From Azonexus sp. (GTDB lineage Bacteria; Pseudomonadota; Gammaproteobacteria; Burkholderiales; Rhodocyclaceae), in assembly GCF_023150235.1 (NCBI RefSeq), contig NZ_JAKLLH010000024.1:1-64000 (forward strand): a DNA stretch of 64,000 nucleotides, in the 5' to 3' direction. A program made the translations under genes and the position numbers. The notes under the pieces are model-generated. The model was not told where the DNA came from. It saw nothing but the letters and a program-made list of their open reading frames with translations, and ran no database searches. Positions 1 to 10,225 of the stretch are shown piece after piece (position 1 is the first letter of the stretch; the number at the start of each line of letters is the position of its first letter).

Positions 1-1
1 C

Positions 2-112
2 AAAACCGACGACGATATGGCGGAGATGATCACAGAACGCCATCGACGACGACTTGAAGCCATGCAATCTGCTTACGAAAATCAGGCCAAAACCCTCGGG
101 GCATCAAACTGA
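2..112 (+). CDS. C-terminal end of an unidentified protein (partial)
   Basis: An open frame runs in from the left edge and ends with a TGA at 110-112, leaving 36 residues that are polar and helix-prone (MAEMITERHRRRLEAMQS is part of it). The family cannot be recognised from this tail. It converges on, and its last codons overlap, the 3' end of the truncated tnsA on the other strand, so both belong to the same accessory edge. It could also be a chance frame. Confidence 0.35.
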   Translation, partial: KTDDDMAEMITERHRRRLEAMQSAYENQAKTLGASN

Positions 113-375
113 TGCCGAATCTGACAAAGTAGAATTAACTCATCGCAAAACTCGACGCGTACATCGGGGTGGTAGGAACACGACTTCCCTTGCGCATCCT
201 TCCACTCGATCTTGACTGGCTGAACTTCGTACCTTGCCACCTCGGATGAAAATTCCAGGAGCGCGATAAAGTCTCGCTCTAGCGGAGACTCAAAACGCGC
301 TTCCCCAATCGCCTTGGTTTGCGCGGCGATACCCGTAACGTTCCGGTAGCTCTTTGGAATTTTGCGAACTGGCAT
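82..375 (-). pseudogene. Truncated TnsA-like transposon endonuclease
   Basis: The 97-residue product matches the N-terminal catalytic part of TnsA, the endonuclease subunit of Tn7-like heteromeric transposases that cuts 5' ends. Visible family features are ESPLERDF at residues 29-36, the QPVKIEW strand and YHPDV at 68-72; E33 and D71 fit the first acidic catalytic residues. Full TnsA is over 200 residues, and the downstream QxK catalytic segment and C-terminal domain are missing: the frame goes to unrelated sequence after about residue 80. No TnsB or TnsC is visible. I read it as a remnant of a Tn7-like element. The alternative is a small stand-alone TnsA_N protein. Confidence 0.6.
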
Positions 376-772
376 TTACGTGAATCGCACAAAGGGGTGT
401 GAATATCGAACCAGGAGCATGTATCGATGTTCACGGTAGCCGTGATCTGTGTAATTTCAAGTCAAAGAGCGCTCTCAGAAGCAATCAGCTTTGGAATTGA
501 TAATGAGCCGCCGTTTCAACCCTGGTTCCGGGGTCGTCCGGCGGGCCGGGGTTTGGAAAAAAGCCCGTTTTCACGGTCGACCGTAAGAATGGGCTTTTTT
601 GTTGATTGGGCTCCCGCTTTTCCACGGTCAACCCCCCAAAACCGCCGTTTTCTCAAGTCGACCGTAAAAATCCACCGGCGGATCGGTGGAACTTGCTCGT
701 GCTCCTGGCGTCTGAGACCCGGTCGGCAGTCCAGCTGCCCTTTTTCCGACCCCCGTTTTTCTGGAGCCCAGC
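376..772. other. Intergenic region between tnsA remnant and tpx
   Basis: No convincing gene. The first part (376-510) is moderately AT-rich. It then holds a GC-rich inverted segment near 520-555, a large hairpin at 557-600 built on the SalI-centred palindrome, and two further half-sites of the same motif at about 620-631 and 657-667. A long frame at 427-993 runs across it but looks like chance. Confidence 0.5.
557..600. terminator. Hairpin on palindrome core, terminator-like both ways
   Basis: Arms AAAAAAGCCC (557-566) and GGGCTTTTTT (591-600) flank a core containing ACGGTCGACCGT (573-584); the whole is symmetric around 578.5 with a few mismatches. The A-run on the left and T-run on the right suit a bidirectional intrinsic terminator separating the transposon remnant from tpx. 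Confidence 0.6.
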
Positions 773-1273
773 ATGAGCCAGAGCGTCACCCTCGGCGGCA
801 ACGCCATTCCCGTTACCGGTCATTTTCCCCAAAGGGGCGAAACTGCCCCGGCCTTCTCGCTGGTTGGCAAGGATCTTGCCGATGTCTCGCTGACCGGCTA
901 CGCCGGCCAGCGCAAGATTCTCAATATCTTCCCGAGTATCGACACCCCGACTTGCGCTACTTCGGTACGCCAGTTCAATGCCAGGGCCAGTGAGTTGCCC
1001 AATACCGTCGTGCTCTGCATTTCCGCCGACTTGCCTTTTGCCCAGGCGCGCTTCTGCGGCGCCGAAGGCCTGGCGAATGTGGTCACGCTGTCGACCATGC
1101 GTGGTCGTGAATTCCTCGAAAACTACGGCGTGGCCATCGCCGCCGGCCCCCTCGCCGGCGTCAGCGCCCGCGCCGTGGTGGTGCTCGACGAAAACAACGT
1201 CGTGCTGCACAGCGAACTGGTTGGCGAAATCAAGGACGAACCCGATTACGCCGCTGCCTTGGCCGTGCTCTGA
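773..1273 (+). CDS. tpx: Thiol peroxidase Tpx
   Basis: Encodes a 166-residue atypical 2-Cys peroxiredoxin that reduces hydrogen and organic peroxides with electrons from thioredoxin, in the cytoplasm. The peroxidatic cysteine is C61 in [12 protein letters not shown] and the resolving cysteine is C95 in RFCGAEGL, the spacing typical of Tpx. The N-terminus ([12 protein letters not shown]) and the C-terminal [15 protein letters not shown] also fit the family, and the length is normal. It stands alone, closed by its own terminator, with palindrome half-sites upstream. Confidence 0.95.
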   Translation: MSQSVTLGGNAIPVTGHFPQRGETAPAFSLVGKDLADVSLTGYAGQRKILNIFPSIDTPTCATSVRQFNARASELPNTVVLCISADLPFAQARFCGAEGLANVVTLSTMRGREFLENYGVAIAAGPLAGVSARAVVVLDENNVVLHSELVGEIKDEPDYAAALAVL

Positions 1274-1327
1274 GCCACGGGTCTTCGGCGCTTTTTTTCT
1301 TCCTTGCCCCGAGTACACGCCCAATGA

Positions 1328-1356
1328 GGCCGGAAAGCGATTTCCGGCCTTTTTTT
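1328..1356 (+). terminator. Rho-independent terminator of tpx
   Basis: Perfect stem GGCCGGAAA / TTTCCGGCC with a GCGA loop, followed by seven T residues. Confidence 0.85.
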
Positions 1357-1434
1357 AAGTGCCGTCACGGGTATTTCCATTTCGCCTGGCCGCTTGTGCG
1401 CAACTCGCGGTGACAGGGACTTTTCTCGCGGGGG

Positions 1435-1461
1435 CTTGAAATCGCCGGATGTCGTCCCTAT
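1435..1461 (+). promoter_or_regulatory. Sigma-32-like promoter of groESL
   Basis: CTTGAAA at 1435-1441, then 14 bases, then CCCTAT at 1456-1461 resembles the heat-shock sigma factor consensus (CTTGAAA, 13-15 bases, CCCCAT). It lies directly before and abuts the CIRCE operator, so positive control by RpoH and repression by HrcA could act at the same start site. Confidence 0.6.
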
Positions 1462-1463
1462 TA

Positions 1464-1490
1464 TTAGCACTCGCTGCGGTTGAGTGCTAA
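1464..1490 (+). promoter_or_regulatory. CIRCE operator (HrcA binding site)
   Basis: TTAGCACTC (1464-1472), a 9-base spacer, and GAGTGCTAA (1482-1490) is an exact match to the CIRCE inverted repeat bound by the HrcA repressor. It sits 83 bases before the groES start. Confidence 0.97.
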
Positions 1491-1573
1491 CAGAAGCACC
1501 GGCCGCCGCCGCGCTGCGAGGCGCGGCCTGTTTTCATCATTGCCTGCAAACCAGCTTACAAGGAGTCAATTCA

Positions 1574-1864
1574 ATGAATATCCGTCCTTTGCACGACCGT
1601 GTGATCGTCAAGCGTGTCGAAGCCGAGCGCACCACTGCTTCAGGTATCGTCATTCCCGATTCCGCCGGCGAGAAGCCGGATCAGGGCGAAATCCTGGCCG
1701 TTGGCCCGGGTAAGCGCGACGATGCCGGCAAGTACCTTGCGCTGGACGTCAAGGTGGGCGACCGCGTGCTGTTCGGCAAGTACGCCGGTCAGACGGTGAA
1801 GGTTGACGGCCAGGAAGTCCTGGTCATGCGCGAAGAAGACATCATGGGTGTCCTCCAGGCCTGA
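1574..1864 (+). CDS. groES: Co-chaperonin GroES
   Basis: Encodes the 96-residue heptameric lid of the GroEL chaperonin. The start at 1574 ([14 protein letters not shown]) is chosen because AAGGAG lies at 1560-1565 and the length then equals that of other GroES proteins; an upstream in-frame ATG at 1484 lies inside the operator and is rejected. The C-terminal half carries [14 protein letters not shown]. It precedes groEL by 45 bases under the CIRCE/heat-shock promoter. The spacer contains a half-site of the SalI-centred palindrome (1865-1878). Confidence 0.97.
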   Translation: MNIRPLHDRVIVKRVEAERTTASGIVIPDSAGEKPDQGEILAVGPGKRDDAGKYLALDVKVGDRVLFGKYAGQTVKVDGQEVLVMREEDIMGVLQA

Positions 1865-1909
1865 TTTTCACGGTCGACTTCTCTACAGAACAATTTTCAG
1901 GAGTTTTAA

Positions 1910-3559
<1,650 letters not shown>

Positions 3560-3585
3560 GCATCGCCTGTCACCTGCTGTACCGT

Positions 3586-3620
3586 ACAAGGGCTTCGCCA
3601 AGGCGAAGTCCTTGTTTTTT
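3586..3620 (+). terminator. Terminator of groESL
   Basis: ACAAGGGCTTCGCC pairs with GGCGAAGTCCTTGT around an AA loop and is followed by a T-run to 3620. Confidence 0.85.
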
Positions 3621-3652
3621 GGGGTTTTTCACGGTCGACCGTGAAAAACCCC
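3621..3652. repeat. Perfect 32-bp palindrome (SalI-centred family)
   Basis: GGGGTTTTTCACGGTC and its exact reverse complement meet at 3636/3637. The core TTCACGGTCGACCGTGAA is the same as at 26891-26926, but the outer arms (GGGG/CCCC) are specific to this copy. It follows directly on the groEL terminator. Confidence 0.9.
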
Positions 3653-3782
3653 ATTTTTGTTGATTTTGTTATGTGACATCGCTTGTGCTTTTCGTAACGC
3701 CTGTAAGCTGAATGTAAGAACAGGCGCCTAAATTGGACTCCGCAGCAATGCCTCTATAACCAAAAGTCTGAGGAGCAAATCA

Positions 3783-4091
3783 ATGCAAGGCAATGTTTAC
3801 GAGAAGATTCGGGCCAACCCGAAATATCGGCAGCTGAAGGATACTCGTAACACCTACGGCTGGATCATGACGATCCTGATGCTGGTGGTGTACTACGGGT
3901 TCGTCGCGCTGATCGCCTTCAACAAGTCCTTCCTGGCCCAACCCCTGGGCAGCACGGGCGTGACCACGATCGGGATTCCGATCGGTGTCGGTGTGATCCT
4001 GTTTACGATCGTCATCACCGGCATCTATGTCCGTCGCGCGAACACCGAGTTCGACGCGCTCAAGGAAGAAATCATTCGGGAGGCCAAATAA
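3783..4091 (+). CDS. yjcH: DUF485 membrane protein (YjcH family)
   Basis: A 102-residue inner-membrane protein with two transmembrane segments (about residues 27-48 and 62-84) between charged ends, of the DUF485 family that accompanies acetate/solute-sodium symporters. Its last base overlaps the first base of actP (TAATG), which implies translational coupling. A GAGGAG motif lies just before the start. Its precise function is not established; it is thought to be an accessory subunit of the symporter. Confidence 0.9.
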   Translation: MQGNVYEKIRANPKYRQLKDTRNTYGWIMTILMLVVYYGFVALIAFNKSFLAQPLGSTGVTTIGIPIGVGVILFTIVITGIYVRRANTEFDALKEEIIREAK

Positions 4092-5809
4092 TGGCGAAGA
4101 CCCTCAAGCAACTGGCGGCCATGGTCGCCATGCTGGCCGCAGCCGGTGCCGCCGTGGCGGCCGGTGCTGACCTCGGTCAGGCAGAAAAGCAGGCCACCAA
4201 CTGGACCGCCATCGTGATGTTCGCCATCTTCGTCGCGGGCACCCTGTACATCACCAAATGGGCCGCGGCCAAGACCAAGTCGGCGGCTGACTTCTACACC
4301 GCCGGCGGCGGTATCACCGGTTTCCAGAACGGTCTGGCGATTGCCGGCGACTACATGTCGGCGGCTTCCTTCCTCGGTATTTCCGCCGCGGTGATGGCCA
4401 ACGGCTACGACGGTCTGATCTTCTCGATCGGCTTCCTCGTTGGCTGGCCGATCATCACCTTCCTGATGGCGGAACGCCTGCGCAACCTCGGCAAGTTCAC
4501 CTTCGCCGACGTCGCCGCCTACCGCTTCAAGCAGACCCCGATCCGCGCCTTTGCCGCCACCGGCACGCTGGTCGTCGTGGCTTTCTACCTGATCGCCCAG
4601 ATGGTCGGTGCCGGCCAGCTGATCAAGCTGCTCTTCGGTCTCGAGTACTGGATGGCCGTGGTCATCGTCGGCGCGCTGATGATGGTCTACGTGCTCTTCG
4701 GTGGCATGACCGCCACGACCTGGGTGCAGATCATCAAGGCCATCCTGCTCCTCTGCGGTGCGTCGTTCATGGCTTTCATGGTGCTGCTGAAGTTCGGTTT
4801 CAGCCCGGAAGCGATGTTCGCCAAGGCCGTTGAAATCAAGACCGCGCTTGCCGTCAAGGCCGGCAAGGAAGAAGCTGAAGCCGCCAAGATGGGTCTCTCG
4901 ATCATGGGCCCCGGCAACTTCGTGAAGGATCCGATCTCCGCCATCTCCTTCGGTATGGCCCTGATGTTCGGTACCGCTGGTCTGCCGCACATCCTGATGC
5001 GCTTCTTCACCGTGCCGGATGCCAAGGAAGCCCGCAAGTCCGTGTTCTGGGCGACCACCTGGATCGGTTACTTCTACATCCTGACCTTCATCATCGGCTT
5101 CGGCGCCATCTGCTTCGTGCTCACCGATCCGGCTTTCCTGGATGCCAAGGGCGCGCTCAAGGGCGGCGGCAACATGGCGGCCATTCACCTGGCCAACGCC
5201 GTCGGCGGCAACGTCTTCCTCGGCTTCATCTCCGCGGTTGCCTTCGCCACCATCCTGGCCGTGGTTGCCGGTCTGACCCTCTCCGGTGCCTCCGCCGTGT
5301 CGCATGACTTGTACGCCACCGTGTTCAAGAACGGCAACGCCGATTCCGCCGCCGAACTGCGTGTTTCCCGGATCACCACCATGGTCCTGGGTGTCATCGC
5401 CGTCGTCCTCGGGATCGCGTTCGAGAAGCAGAACATCGCCTTCATGGTCTCCCTGGCCTTCGCGATTGCCGCTTCCGCCAACTTCCCTGTCCTCTTCATG
5501 TCGGTGTTGTGGAAGAACTGCACGACCAAGGGCGCCGTGATCGGTGGCTTCCTGGGTCTGATCTCCTCGGTGGCCCTGACCGTGGTTTCCCCGTCGATCT
5601 GGGAAGCCACCATGGGTAATCCGAAGGGTTCCGCCTGGTTCCCCTACACCTCGCCGGCCCTGTTCTCGATGACCATCGGCTTCGTGGGTATCTGGCTGTT
5701 CTCTATCCTCGACAACAGCGAGCAGGCGAAGAAGGAGCGTGCTGACTTCGCGGATCAGGAAACCCGTTCCGAAACCGGTGTCGGTGCAGCGGGCGCCAGC
5801 GGCCACTAA
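4091..5809 (+). CDS. actP: Cation/acetate symporter ActP
   Basis: The 572-residue protein belongs to the sodium:solute symporter family and takes up acetate and related short monocarboxylates with a cation. It begins with a signal-like segment (residues 1-24), followed by about 13 hydrophobic helices. Characteristic stretches are [31 protein letters not shown] and the [16 protein letters not shown] loop, cited here only as family landmarks. It is the second gene of a DUF485-actP operon with its own terminator. The substrate is inferred from the family and partner gene; pyruvate or propionate are possible alternatives. Confidence 0.9.
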   Translation: MAKTLKQLAAMVAMLAAAGAAVAAGADLGQAEKQATNWTAIVMFAIFVAGTLYITKWAAAKTKSAADFYTAGGGITGFQNGLAIAGDYMSAASFLGISAAVMANGYDGLIFSIGFLVGWPIITFLMAERLRNLGKFTFADVAAYRFKQTPIRAFAATGTLVVVAFYLIAQMVGAGQLIKLLFGLEYWMAVVIVGALMMVYVLFGGMTATTWVQIIKAILLLCGASFMAFMVLLKFGFSPEAMFAKAVEIKTALAVKAGKEEAEAAKMGLSIMGPGNFVKDPISAISFGMALMFGTAGLPHILMRFFTVPDAKEARKSVFWATTWIGYFYILTFIIGFGAICFVLTDPAFLDAKGALKGGGNMAAIHLANAVGGNVFLGFISAVAFATILAVVAGLTLSGASAVSHDLYATVFKNGNADSAAELRVSRITTMVLGVIAVVLGIAFEKQNIAFMVSLAFAIAASANFPVLFMSVLWKNCTTKGAVIGGFLGLISSVALTVVSPSIWEATMGNPKGSAWFPYTSPALFSMTIGFVGIWLFSILDNSEQAKKERADFADQETRSETGVGAAGASGH

Positions 5810-5827
5810 TCCCGGACGCTTGTCCCA

Positions 5828-5860
5828 AGCAAAAGGCCCGGATTTTCCGGGCCTTTTGCT
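5828..5860. terminator. Terminator after actP
   Basis: AGCAAAAGGCCCGG and CCGGGCCTTTTGCT form a perfect stem with an ATTTT loop; the T-run lies in the descending arm. Confidence 0.85.
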
Positions 5861-5982
5861 TATGTGCGCATCCGCCACACGCCGTGCGCCGGGTTGTGGC
5901 AAAATTCGCGGCCTTGATGCAGGCGGCAAAACAAGCCGACGAATCGCCGCCGCTTGGCGAGGGATAACCCGAAATTTCCAGG

Positions 5983-6543
5983 ATGAAGCGCATTTTCGAT
6001 CTGAGCCTGGCCGCGACGGCCTTGTTCCTGCTCTCCCCACTGCTGCTACTGCTGCTCATGGCCGTGCGCCTGACCTCTCCCGGTCCGGCCATTTACTGGA
6101 GCGACCGGGTTGGCCGCCACAATCGCATTTTTCGCATGCCCAAACTGCGCAGCATGCGTATCGATACCCCCGCCGTGGCGACCCACCTGCTGGCCGATCC
6201 CGCGGCCTGGCTGACGCCGATGGGTTCCTTCCTGCGCCGGAGCAGTCTCGACGAACTGCCCCAGCTCTGGAGCATCCTTGTCGGCGACATGAGCTTCGTC
6301 GGCCCTCGTCCCGCCCTCTTCAATCAGCACGACCTGATTGCCCTGCGCAGCGAGCAGGGGGTCGATGCTCTTTTGCCGGGCTTGACCGGCTGGGCGCAGA
6401 TCAATGGGCGCGATGAACTGCCGATCCCGGACAAGGTGCGTCTGGATGTCGAATACTTGCAACGTCGTTCGCTGCTTTTCGATCTGCGCATCGTTTGGCT
6501 GACGGCAGTGAAGGTTTTGCGGCGCGATGGGGTCAGCCATTGA
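5983..6543 (+). CDS. Initiating sugar-phosphate transferase (WcaJ/PglC family)
   Basis: The 186-residue protein matches the small monotopic phosphoglycosyl transferases, which move a sugar phosphate from a UDP-sugar to undecaprenyl phosphate at the inner membrane. It has one N-terminal hydrophobic segment (residues 8-30) and then the catalytic domain with KLRSMR, SFLRRSSLDELPQLW (the D-E pair) and DMSFVGPRPAL. The length fits PglC-like enzymes without the extra N-terminal helices of WcaJ. The next gene starts inside its last codons, so the two enzymes probably prepare and load one sugar for a glycan or glycoprotein. The actual sugar is unknown. Confidence 0.9.
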   Translation: MKRIFDLSLAATALFLLSPLLLLLLMAVRLTSPGPAIYWSDRVGRHNRIFRMPKLRSMRIDTPAVATHLLADPAAWLTPMGSFLRRSSLDELPQLWSILVGDMSFVGPRPALFNQHDLIALRSEQGVDALLPGLTGWAQINGRDELPIPDKVRLDVEYLQRRSLLFDLRIVWLTAVKVLRRDGVSH

Positions 6544-8503
6544 TCGAGCCGCCAAGATGTTGCTGAAACGCCTGGCCCTACCCGTCCTTGCCATGCCTCG
6601 CCTGGCCAAGCGCCTGCTGGTGCTGGCCCTGGACAGTTTTTTCTGCGTTTTTTCCGTCTACGTTGCCTATTACCTGCGCCTGGGCGAATGGATTCCCCTC
6701 GCCGGCGCGGGCCTCTGGCAGCCGGGGTGGGCGGTTCTGGCTTCCCTCTTGCTGGCCTTGCCGATATTCGTTACCCACGGCTTTTACCGTGCCATCTTCC
6801 GCTACACCGGCTGGTCGGCGCTGATGACCGTCGCCCGGGCCTCCCTGCTTTACGGCTGCATGTATGCCGGACTCCTGGTTCTTTTCGGCCTGCCGGGCGT
6901 GCCGCGTACCATCGGGGTGATCCAGCCGATGCTGCTGCTGCTGCTGGTCGGCGCCTCGCGGGCGCTGGCGCGCTTCTGGCTGGGTGGGCTTTATCACACG
7001 CAATTGCGCCAGGCCGCCTTGCCACGGGTCTTGATCTACGGTGCCGGCAGCGCCGGGCGGCAACTGGCGGCAGCCCTGGCCAATAGCCACGAAATGCGGG
7101 TTGTTGCCTTTCTCGACGACGACCGCCGCCTGCACGGCCATGTCATGAACGGCTTGCCGATTCACGATCCCGCTTCCCTGCCCGAGCGGGTGGCGGCCGA
7201 AAATATTTCCACCGTGCTCCTGGCTTTACCCTCGGCCTCGCGCAAGCGGCGTAACGAAATTCTCGCGCACATGCTCGGTGCGCATGTCAGCGTCCGCACG
7301 CTGCCCAGCGTGGCCGAGTTGTCGCAGGGGAAAATCGGTATTTCCAATCTGCGGGAACTCGATATCGACGACCTGCTCGGGCGTGAGCCGGTCGCCCCCG
7401 ATCCCGAATTGCTGGCGCGCAATATCCGCGACAAGACCGTTCTCGTCACCGGTGCCGGCGGCTCGATCGGCAGCGAACTGTGCCGCCAGATTCTGCAGGC
7501 CGAACCGGCGGTTCTCCTCCTTGTCGAGCACAGCGAGTTCGCGCTCTACGCCATCCACCAGGAATTGCAGGCCGAGGCCGGCACGCTGGCGGTGGAGCTG
7601 GTGCCGCTGCTGGCCTCGGTGCAGGATGCGCCCCGCATGCACGGCATCCTGGCTGCCTGGCGGCCGCACACGGTCTACCACGCGGCCGCCTATAAACACG
7701 TACCGCTGGTCGAGCACAATCCGGTCGAAGGAGTGCGCAACAACGTTTTTGGCACCTTGGTGACCGCGCAGGCAGCCCGCGAGCATGGTGTGGCCGATTT
7801 CGTCCTGATCAGCACCGACAAGGCGGTACGTCCGACCAATATCATGGGGGCAAGCAAGCGCCTGGCGGAAATGGTGTTGCAGGCCATGGCGGCCCAGGGG
7901 CAGGGAGCAACGCGCTTCGCCATGGTGCGTTTCGGCAATGTGCTGGGTTCTTCCGGCTCGGTGGTGCCGAAATTCCGTCAGCAAATTCGCGACGGCGGGC
8001 CGATCACGCTGACGCATCCGGAGATCACCCGCTACTTCATGACCATCCCCGAGGCCGCCCAGCTGGTGATCCAGGCCGGCGCCATGGGGCAGGGCGGCGA
8101 TGTCTTCGTGCTCGACATGGGTCAGCCGGTTCGCATCATGGACCTTGCCCTGCGCATGATCGAGCTGTCCGGCTTGAGTCTGCGCGACGAACAGCATCCG
8201 GATGGAGACGTTGCCATCGAGATCAGCGGCCTGCGCCCAGGGGAAAAACTCTACGAGGAACTGCTGATCGGCAGCCATCCCCTGCCGACGACGCACCCGC
8301 GAATCATGAAAGCGCACGAAGATTTCCTGCCCTGGGAGCCGCTCTGCGACCGGCTGAACACTCTCGAGGCCGCATTCGTCGCCAACGACATCGCCGCCTT
8401 GCGCCGCCAGCTACAGGCCCTGGTCGCCGGCTACACCCCGAACGAGGAAATTGTCGACTGGCTGCACCTCGCCGCCGAGCCAGTACGGGATGGTGCCGGG
8501 TAG
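6527..8503 (+). CDS. Membrane nucleotide-sugar 4,6-dehydratase (WbpM/PglF/CapD family)
   Basis: The 658-residue protein has about four N-terminal transmembrane helices (within residues 20-140), a first Rossmann-like domain (YGAGSAGRQLAAAL near residue 168) and a second, catalytic NAD-binding domain (VTGAGGSIGSE near 308). In the catalytic segment TDKAVRPTNIMGASK the usual tyrosine is replaced by methionine, as is typical of membrane-bound UDP-GlcNAc 4,6-dehydratases that make keto-sugars such as bacillosamine or QuiNAc precursors. It overlaps the sugar transferase by 17 bases, so the two form an operon. No other glycan genes are near. Confidence 0.9.
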   Translation: MGSAIDRAAKMLLKRLALPVLAMPRLAKRLLVLALDSFFCVFSVYVAYYLRLGEWIPLAGAGLWQPGWAVLASLLLALPIFVTHGFYRAIFRYTGWSALMTVARASLLYGCMYAGLLVLFGLPGVPRTIGVIQPMLLLLLVGASRALARFWLGGLYHTQLRQAALPRVLIYGAGSAGRQLAAALANSHEMRVVAFLDDDRRLHGHVMNGLPIHDPASLPERVAAENISTVLLALPSASRKRRNEILAHMLGAHVSVRTLPSVAELSQGKIGISNLRELDIDDLLGREPVAPDPELLARNIRDKTVLVTGAGGSIGSELCRQILQAEPAVLLLVEHSEFALYAIHQELQAEAGTLAVELVPLLASVQDAPRMHGILAAWRPHTVYHAAAYKHVPLVEHNPVEGVRNNVFGTLVTAQAAREHGVADFVLISTDKAVRPTNIMGASKRLAEMVLQAMAAQGQGATRFAMVRFGNVLGSSGSVVPKFRQQIRDGGPITLTHPEITRYFMTIPEAAQLVIQAGAMGQGGDVFVLDMGQPVRIMDLALRMIELSGLSLRDEQHPDGDVAIEISGLRPGEKLYEELLIGSHPLPTTHPRIMKAHEDFLPWEPLCDRLNTLEAAFVANDIAALRRQLQALVAGYTPNEEIVDWLHLAAEPVRDGAG

Positions 8504-8571
8504 TCCTGGCTCCCCGGGAGCGAGCAAAAGGGCGGTTTTGGGCACTGGCCTTGAACCGGAAAATCCCGCTC

Positions 8572-8865
8572 TCAATCAGTCTCCAGCGTGGTGAGGGCGG
8601 CGGCGGCGGTGTCTTGTACCTCGATTGACTTGCGGCGCGAGGTCTGGCCGCTCTTGAGGCTGACCTTGGCCTTGGCCAGGCCCAGGCGCTCGGCAATGAA
8701 GGCGATCAAGGCCGTGTTGGCCTTGCCGTCGACCGGCGGTGCGGCAAGACGGATTTTGAGCGCATCGCCATGCAAGCCGGCGCACTCGCTCTTTTTGGCG
8801 CCGGGCTGGATATGCAGGCTCAGGATGAAGCGACCATTGCCGCAGTCGCGAAACCAGTCGGCCAT
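8572..8865 (-). CDS. yggU: YggU/DUF167 family protein
   Basis: A 97-residue member of the DUF167 family with the hallmark LHIQPGAKKSE, LAAPPVDGKAN and ERLGLAKAKVSLKSG segments. The start at 8865 (MADWFRDC) is chosen by comparison with the family; a longer upstream frame is a shadow of yggT. The function is not established. It is the last gene of the yggS-proC-yggT-yggU cluster and starts 5 bases after the yggT stop. Confidence 0.9.
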   Translation of the reverse strand: MADWFRDCGNGRFILSLHIQPGAKKSECAGLHGDALKIRLAAPPVDGKANTALIAFIAERLGLAKAKVSLKSGQTSRRKSIEVQDTAAAALTTLETD

Positions 8866-8870
8866 CGTTC

Positions 8871-9401
8871 TTACAGCAGCATCAGCACGACTTGCAGCAG
8901 CAGGATCGCGACCAAGGGCGACAGGTCGATCCCGGAAATGCTCGGGATCACTCGTTGCAGCGGTTGCAGCAGCGGTCGGGTCAGCTGGTAAGCCGGCGCG
9001 GCGAGCGGCGAATACGGGTTGATCCACGATAGTACGGCTTGCAGGATCAGTGCGCCGATCAGGATATAGACGATCTGGCGGAGCAACGCGCGCACCGCGA
9101 ACCACAGGATCATCAAGGGCAGGCTGCCGTCGTCGGCGAGGGCTAGTGGCGACAGCGAAACCAGGATGCCGGCCAGTGCCAGTTGCAACAGCAGTGCGGC
9201 AATGACGCTGGCCCAGTTGAATCCGCCGATACCGGGAATCACCTGGCGCAGCGGTTTGACCCCCCAGTTGGTCAGCTTGACGACGAAGTCGCCGATCTGG
9301 CCGGCAAACGAAACGCGCATGGCCTGCATCAGGAAACGCAGCAGGAACAGCGTGCAGAAGAAGCTGACGACAGCATCGAGCAGGAAGACGACGGCTTGCA
9401 T
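8871..9401 (-). CDS. yggT: YggT family integral membrane protein
   Basis: The 176-residue protein contains two YggT repeats, each with hydrophobic helices and a conserved Pro-Leu motif (VKPLRQVIPGIGG and TRPLLQPLQRVIPSISG). Members are implicated in osmotic stress or membrane and division functions, but the role is not settled. It begins two bases after the proC stop, so it is co-translated with proC. Confidence 0.92.
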   Translation of the reverse strand: MQAVVFLLDAVVSFFCTLFLLRFLMQAMRVSFAGQIGDFVVKLTNWGVKPLRQVIPGIGGFNWASVIAALLLQLALAGILVSLSPLALADDGSLPLMILWFAVRALLRQIVYILIGALILQAVLSWINPYSPLAAPAYQLTRPLLQPLQRVIPSISGIDLSPLVAILLLQVVLMLL

Positions 9402-9403
9402 TT

Positions 9404-10225
9404 TTAGTCGGCCCCGAGCAGTTTACCCAGCTCGCCGCCGCGTGCGGCAGCCGCGTGGCAGCCGGCGACAATGCCGTCCTTGACACCGCGCTCGGCCATC
9501 GTCTTGAGTGCGGCCTCGGTGGTGCCGCCCTTGGAGGTGACGCGTTCGCGCAGCACGCTGGCCGGCTCGCTCGATTGCGCGGCCAGCGCGGCGGCGCCCT
9601 GGACCGTTTCAATCGCCAATTGCCGTCCCTGCTCCGGGGTGAAGCCGAATTCAGCGGCGGCCTGCTGTAGTGCCTCGATGAACAGGAAAACGTAGGCCGG
9701 GCCGCTGCCGGAGATCGCCGTGACCGCATCGATCTTGTCTTCTTCGGTCCACACCGTGGTGCCGACGGCCTTCAACACGCGGTCGGCGAGCTCGCGCTCG
9801 GTCGCGTCGACTTCCGGCAAGGCGCACAGGCCGGTGATCCCGGCGCCGATCAGTGCCGGGGTGTTCGGCATGCAGCGGACGATCTTGCGGTGGCCGCCGA
9901 GCCAGCGCGACAGCGCCGCCATGTCGAGGCCGGCGGCAATGCTGATCACCAGCGTCTGGCGTTCGCCGGCGGCGAGCCGGCCGACCAGCGGCGCGACGGC
10001 TTCCTTCATCTGCTGCGGCTTGACCGCGAGCAGCAGCACATCAGGGACGGCCGGGGCGGTTTTTGCGTCGGCGTGGCCGTTGACCGTGTAAGCCGCGGCA
10101 AGGCGCTCACGCTGCTCGGGATTGGGATCGATCACGTCGATGTCGGCTGCGGCAAAGCCCTGCTTGACCATGCCACCGATCAGCGCGTTGGCCATGTTGC
10201 CACCGCCGAGGAAAAGGATCTTCAT
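9404..10225 (-). CDS. proC: Pyrroline-5-carboxylate reductase ProC
   Basis: Catalyses the last step of proline synthesis, reducing 1-pyrroline-5-carboxylate with NAD(P)H in the cytoplasm. The 273-residue product has the N-terminal Rossmann motif FLGGGNMANALIGGM, the MPNTPALIGAG stretch and the C-terminal VTSKGGTTEAAL signature. Its ATG overlaps the TGA of yggS (ATGA), so the cluster is translationally coupled. Confidence 0.97.
   Translation of the reverse strand: MKILFLGGGNMANALIGGMVKQGFAAADIDVIDPNPEQRERLAAAYTVNGHADAKTAPAVPDVLLLAVKPQQMKEAVAPLVGRLAAGERQTLVISIAAGLDMAALSRWLGGHRKIVRCMPNTPALIGAGITGLCALPEVDATERELADRVLKAVGTTVWTEEDKIDAVTAISGSGPAYVFLFIEALQQAAAEFGFTPEQGRQLAIETVQGAAALAAQSSEPASVLRERVTSKGGTTEAALKTMAERGVKDGIVAGCHAAAARGGELGKLLGAD

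Noticed and set aside
515-556. tRNA-like GC-rich fold
   Set aside because: No acceptor stem, anticodon arm or T-loop consensus could be assembled.
427-993. A 188-codon plus-strand frame over the tpx leader
   Set aside because: It overlaps tpx in another frame, reads through the palindrome hairpin and shows no family features.
4025-6040. A 671-codon minus-strand frame opposite actP
   Set aside because: His/Gly/Asp-rich antisense of the symporter with no ribosome site or domain.
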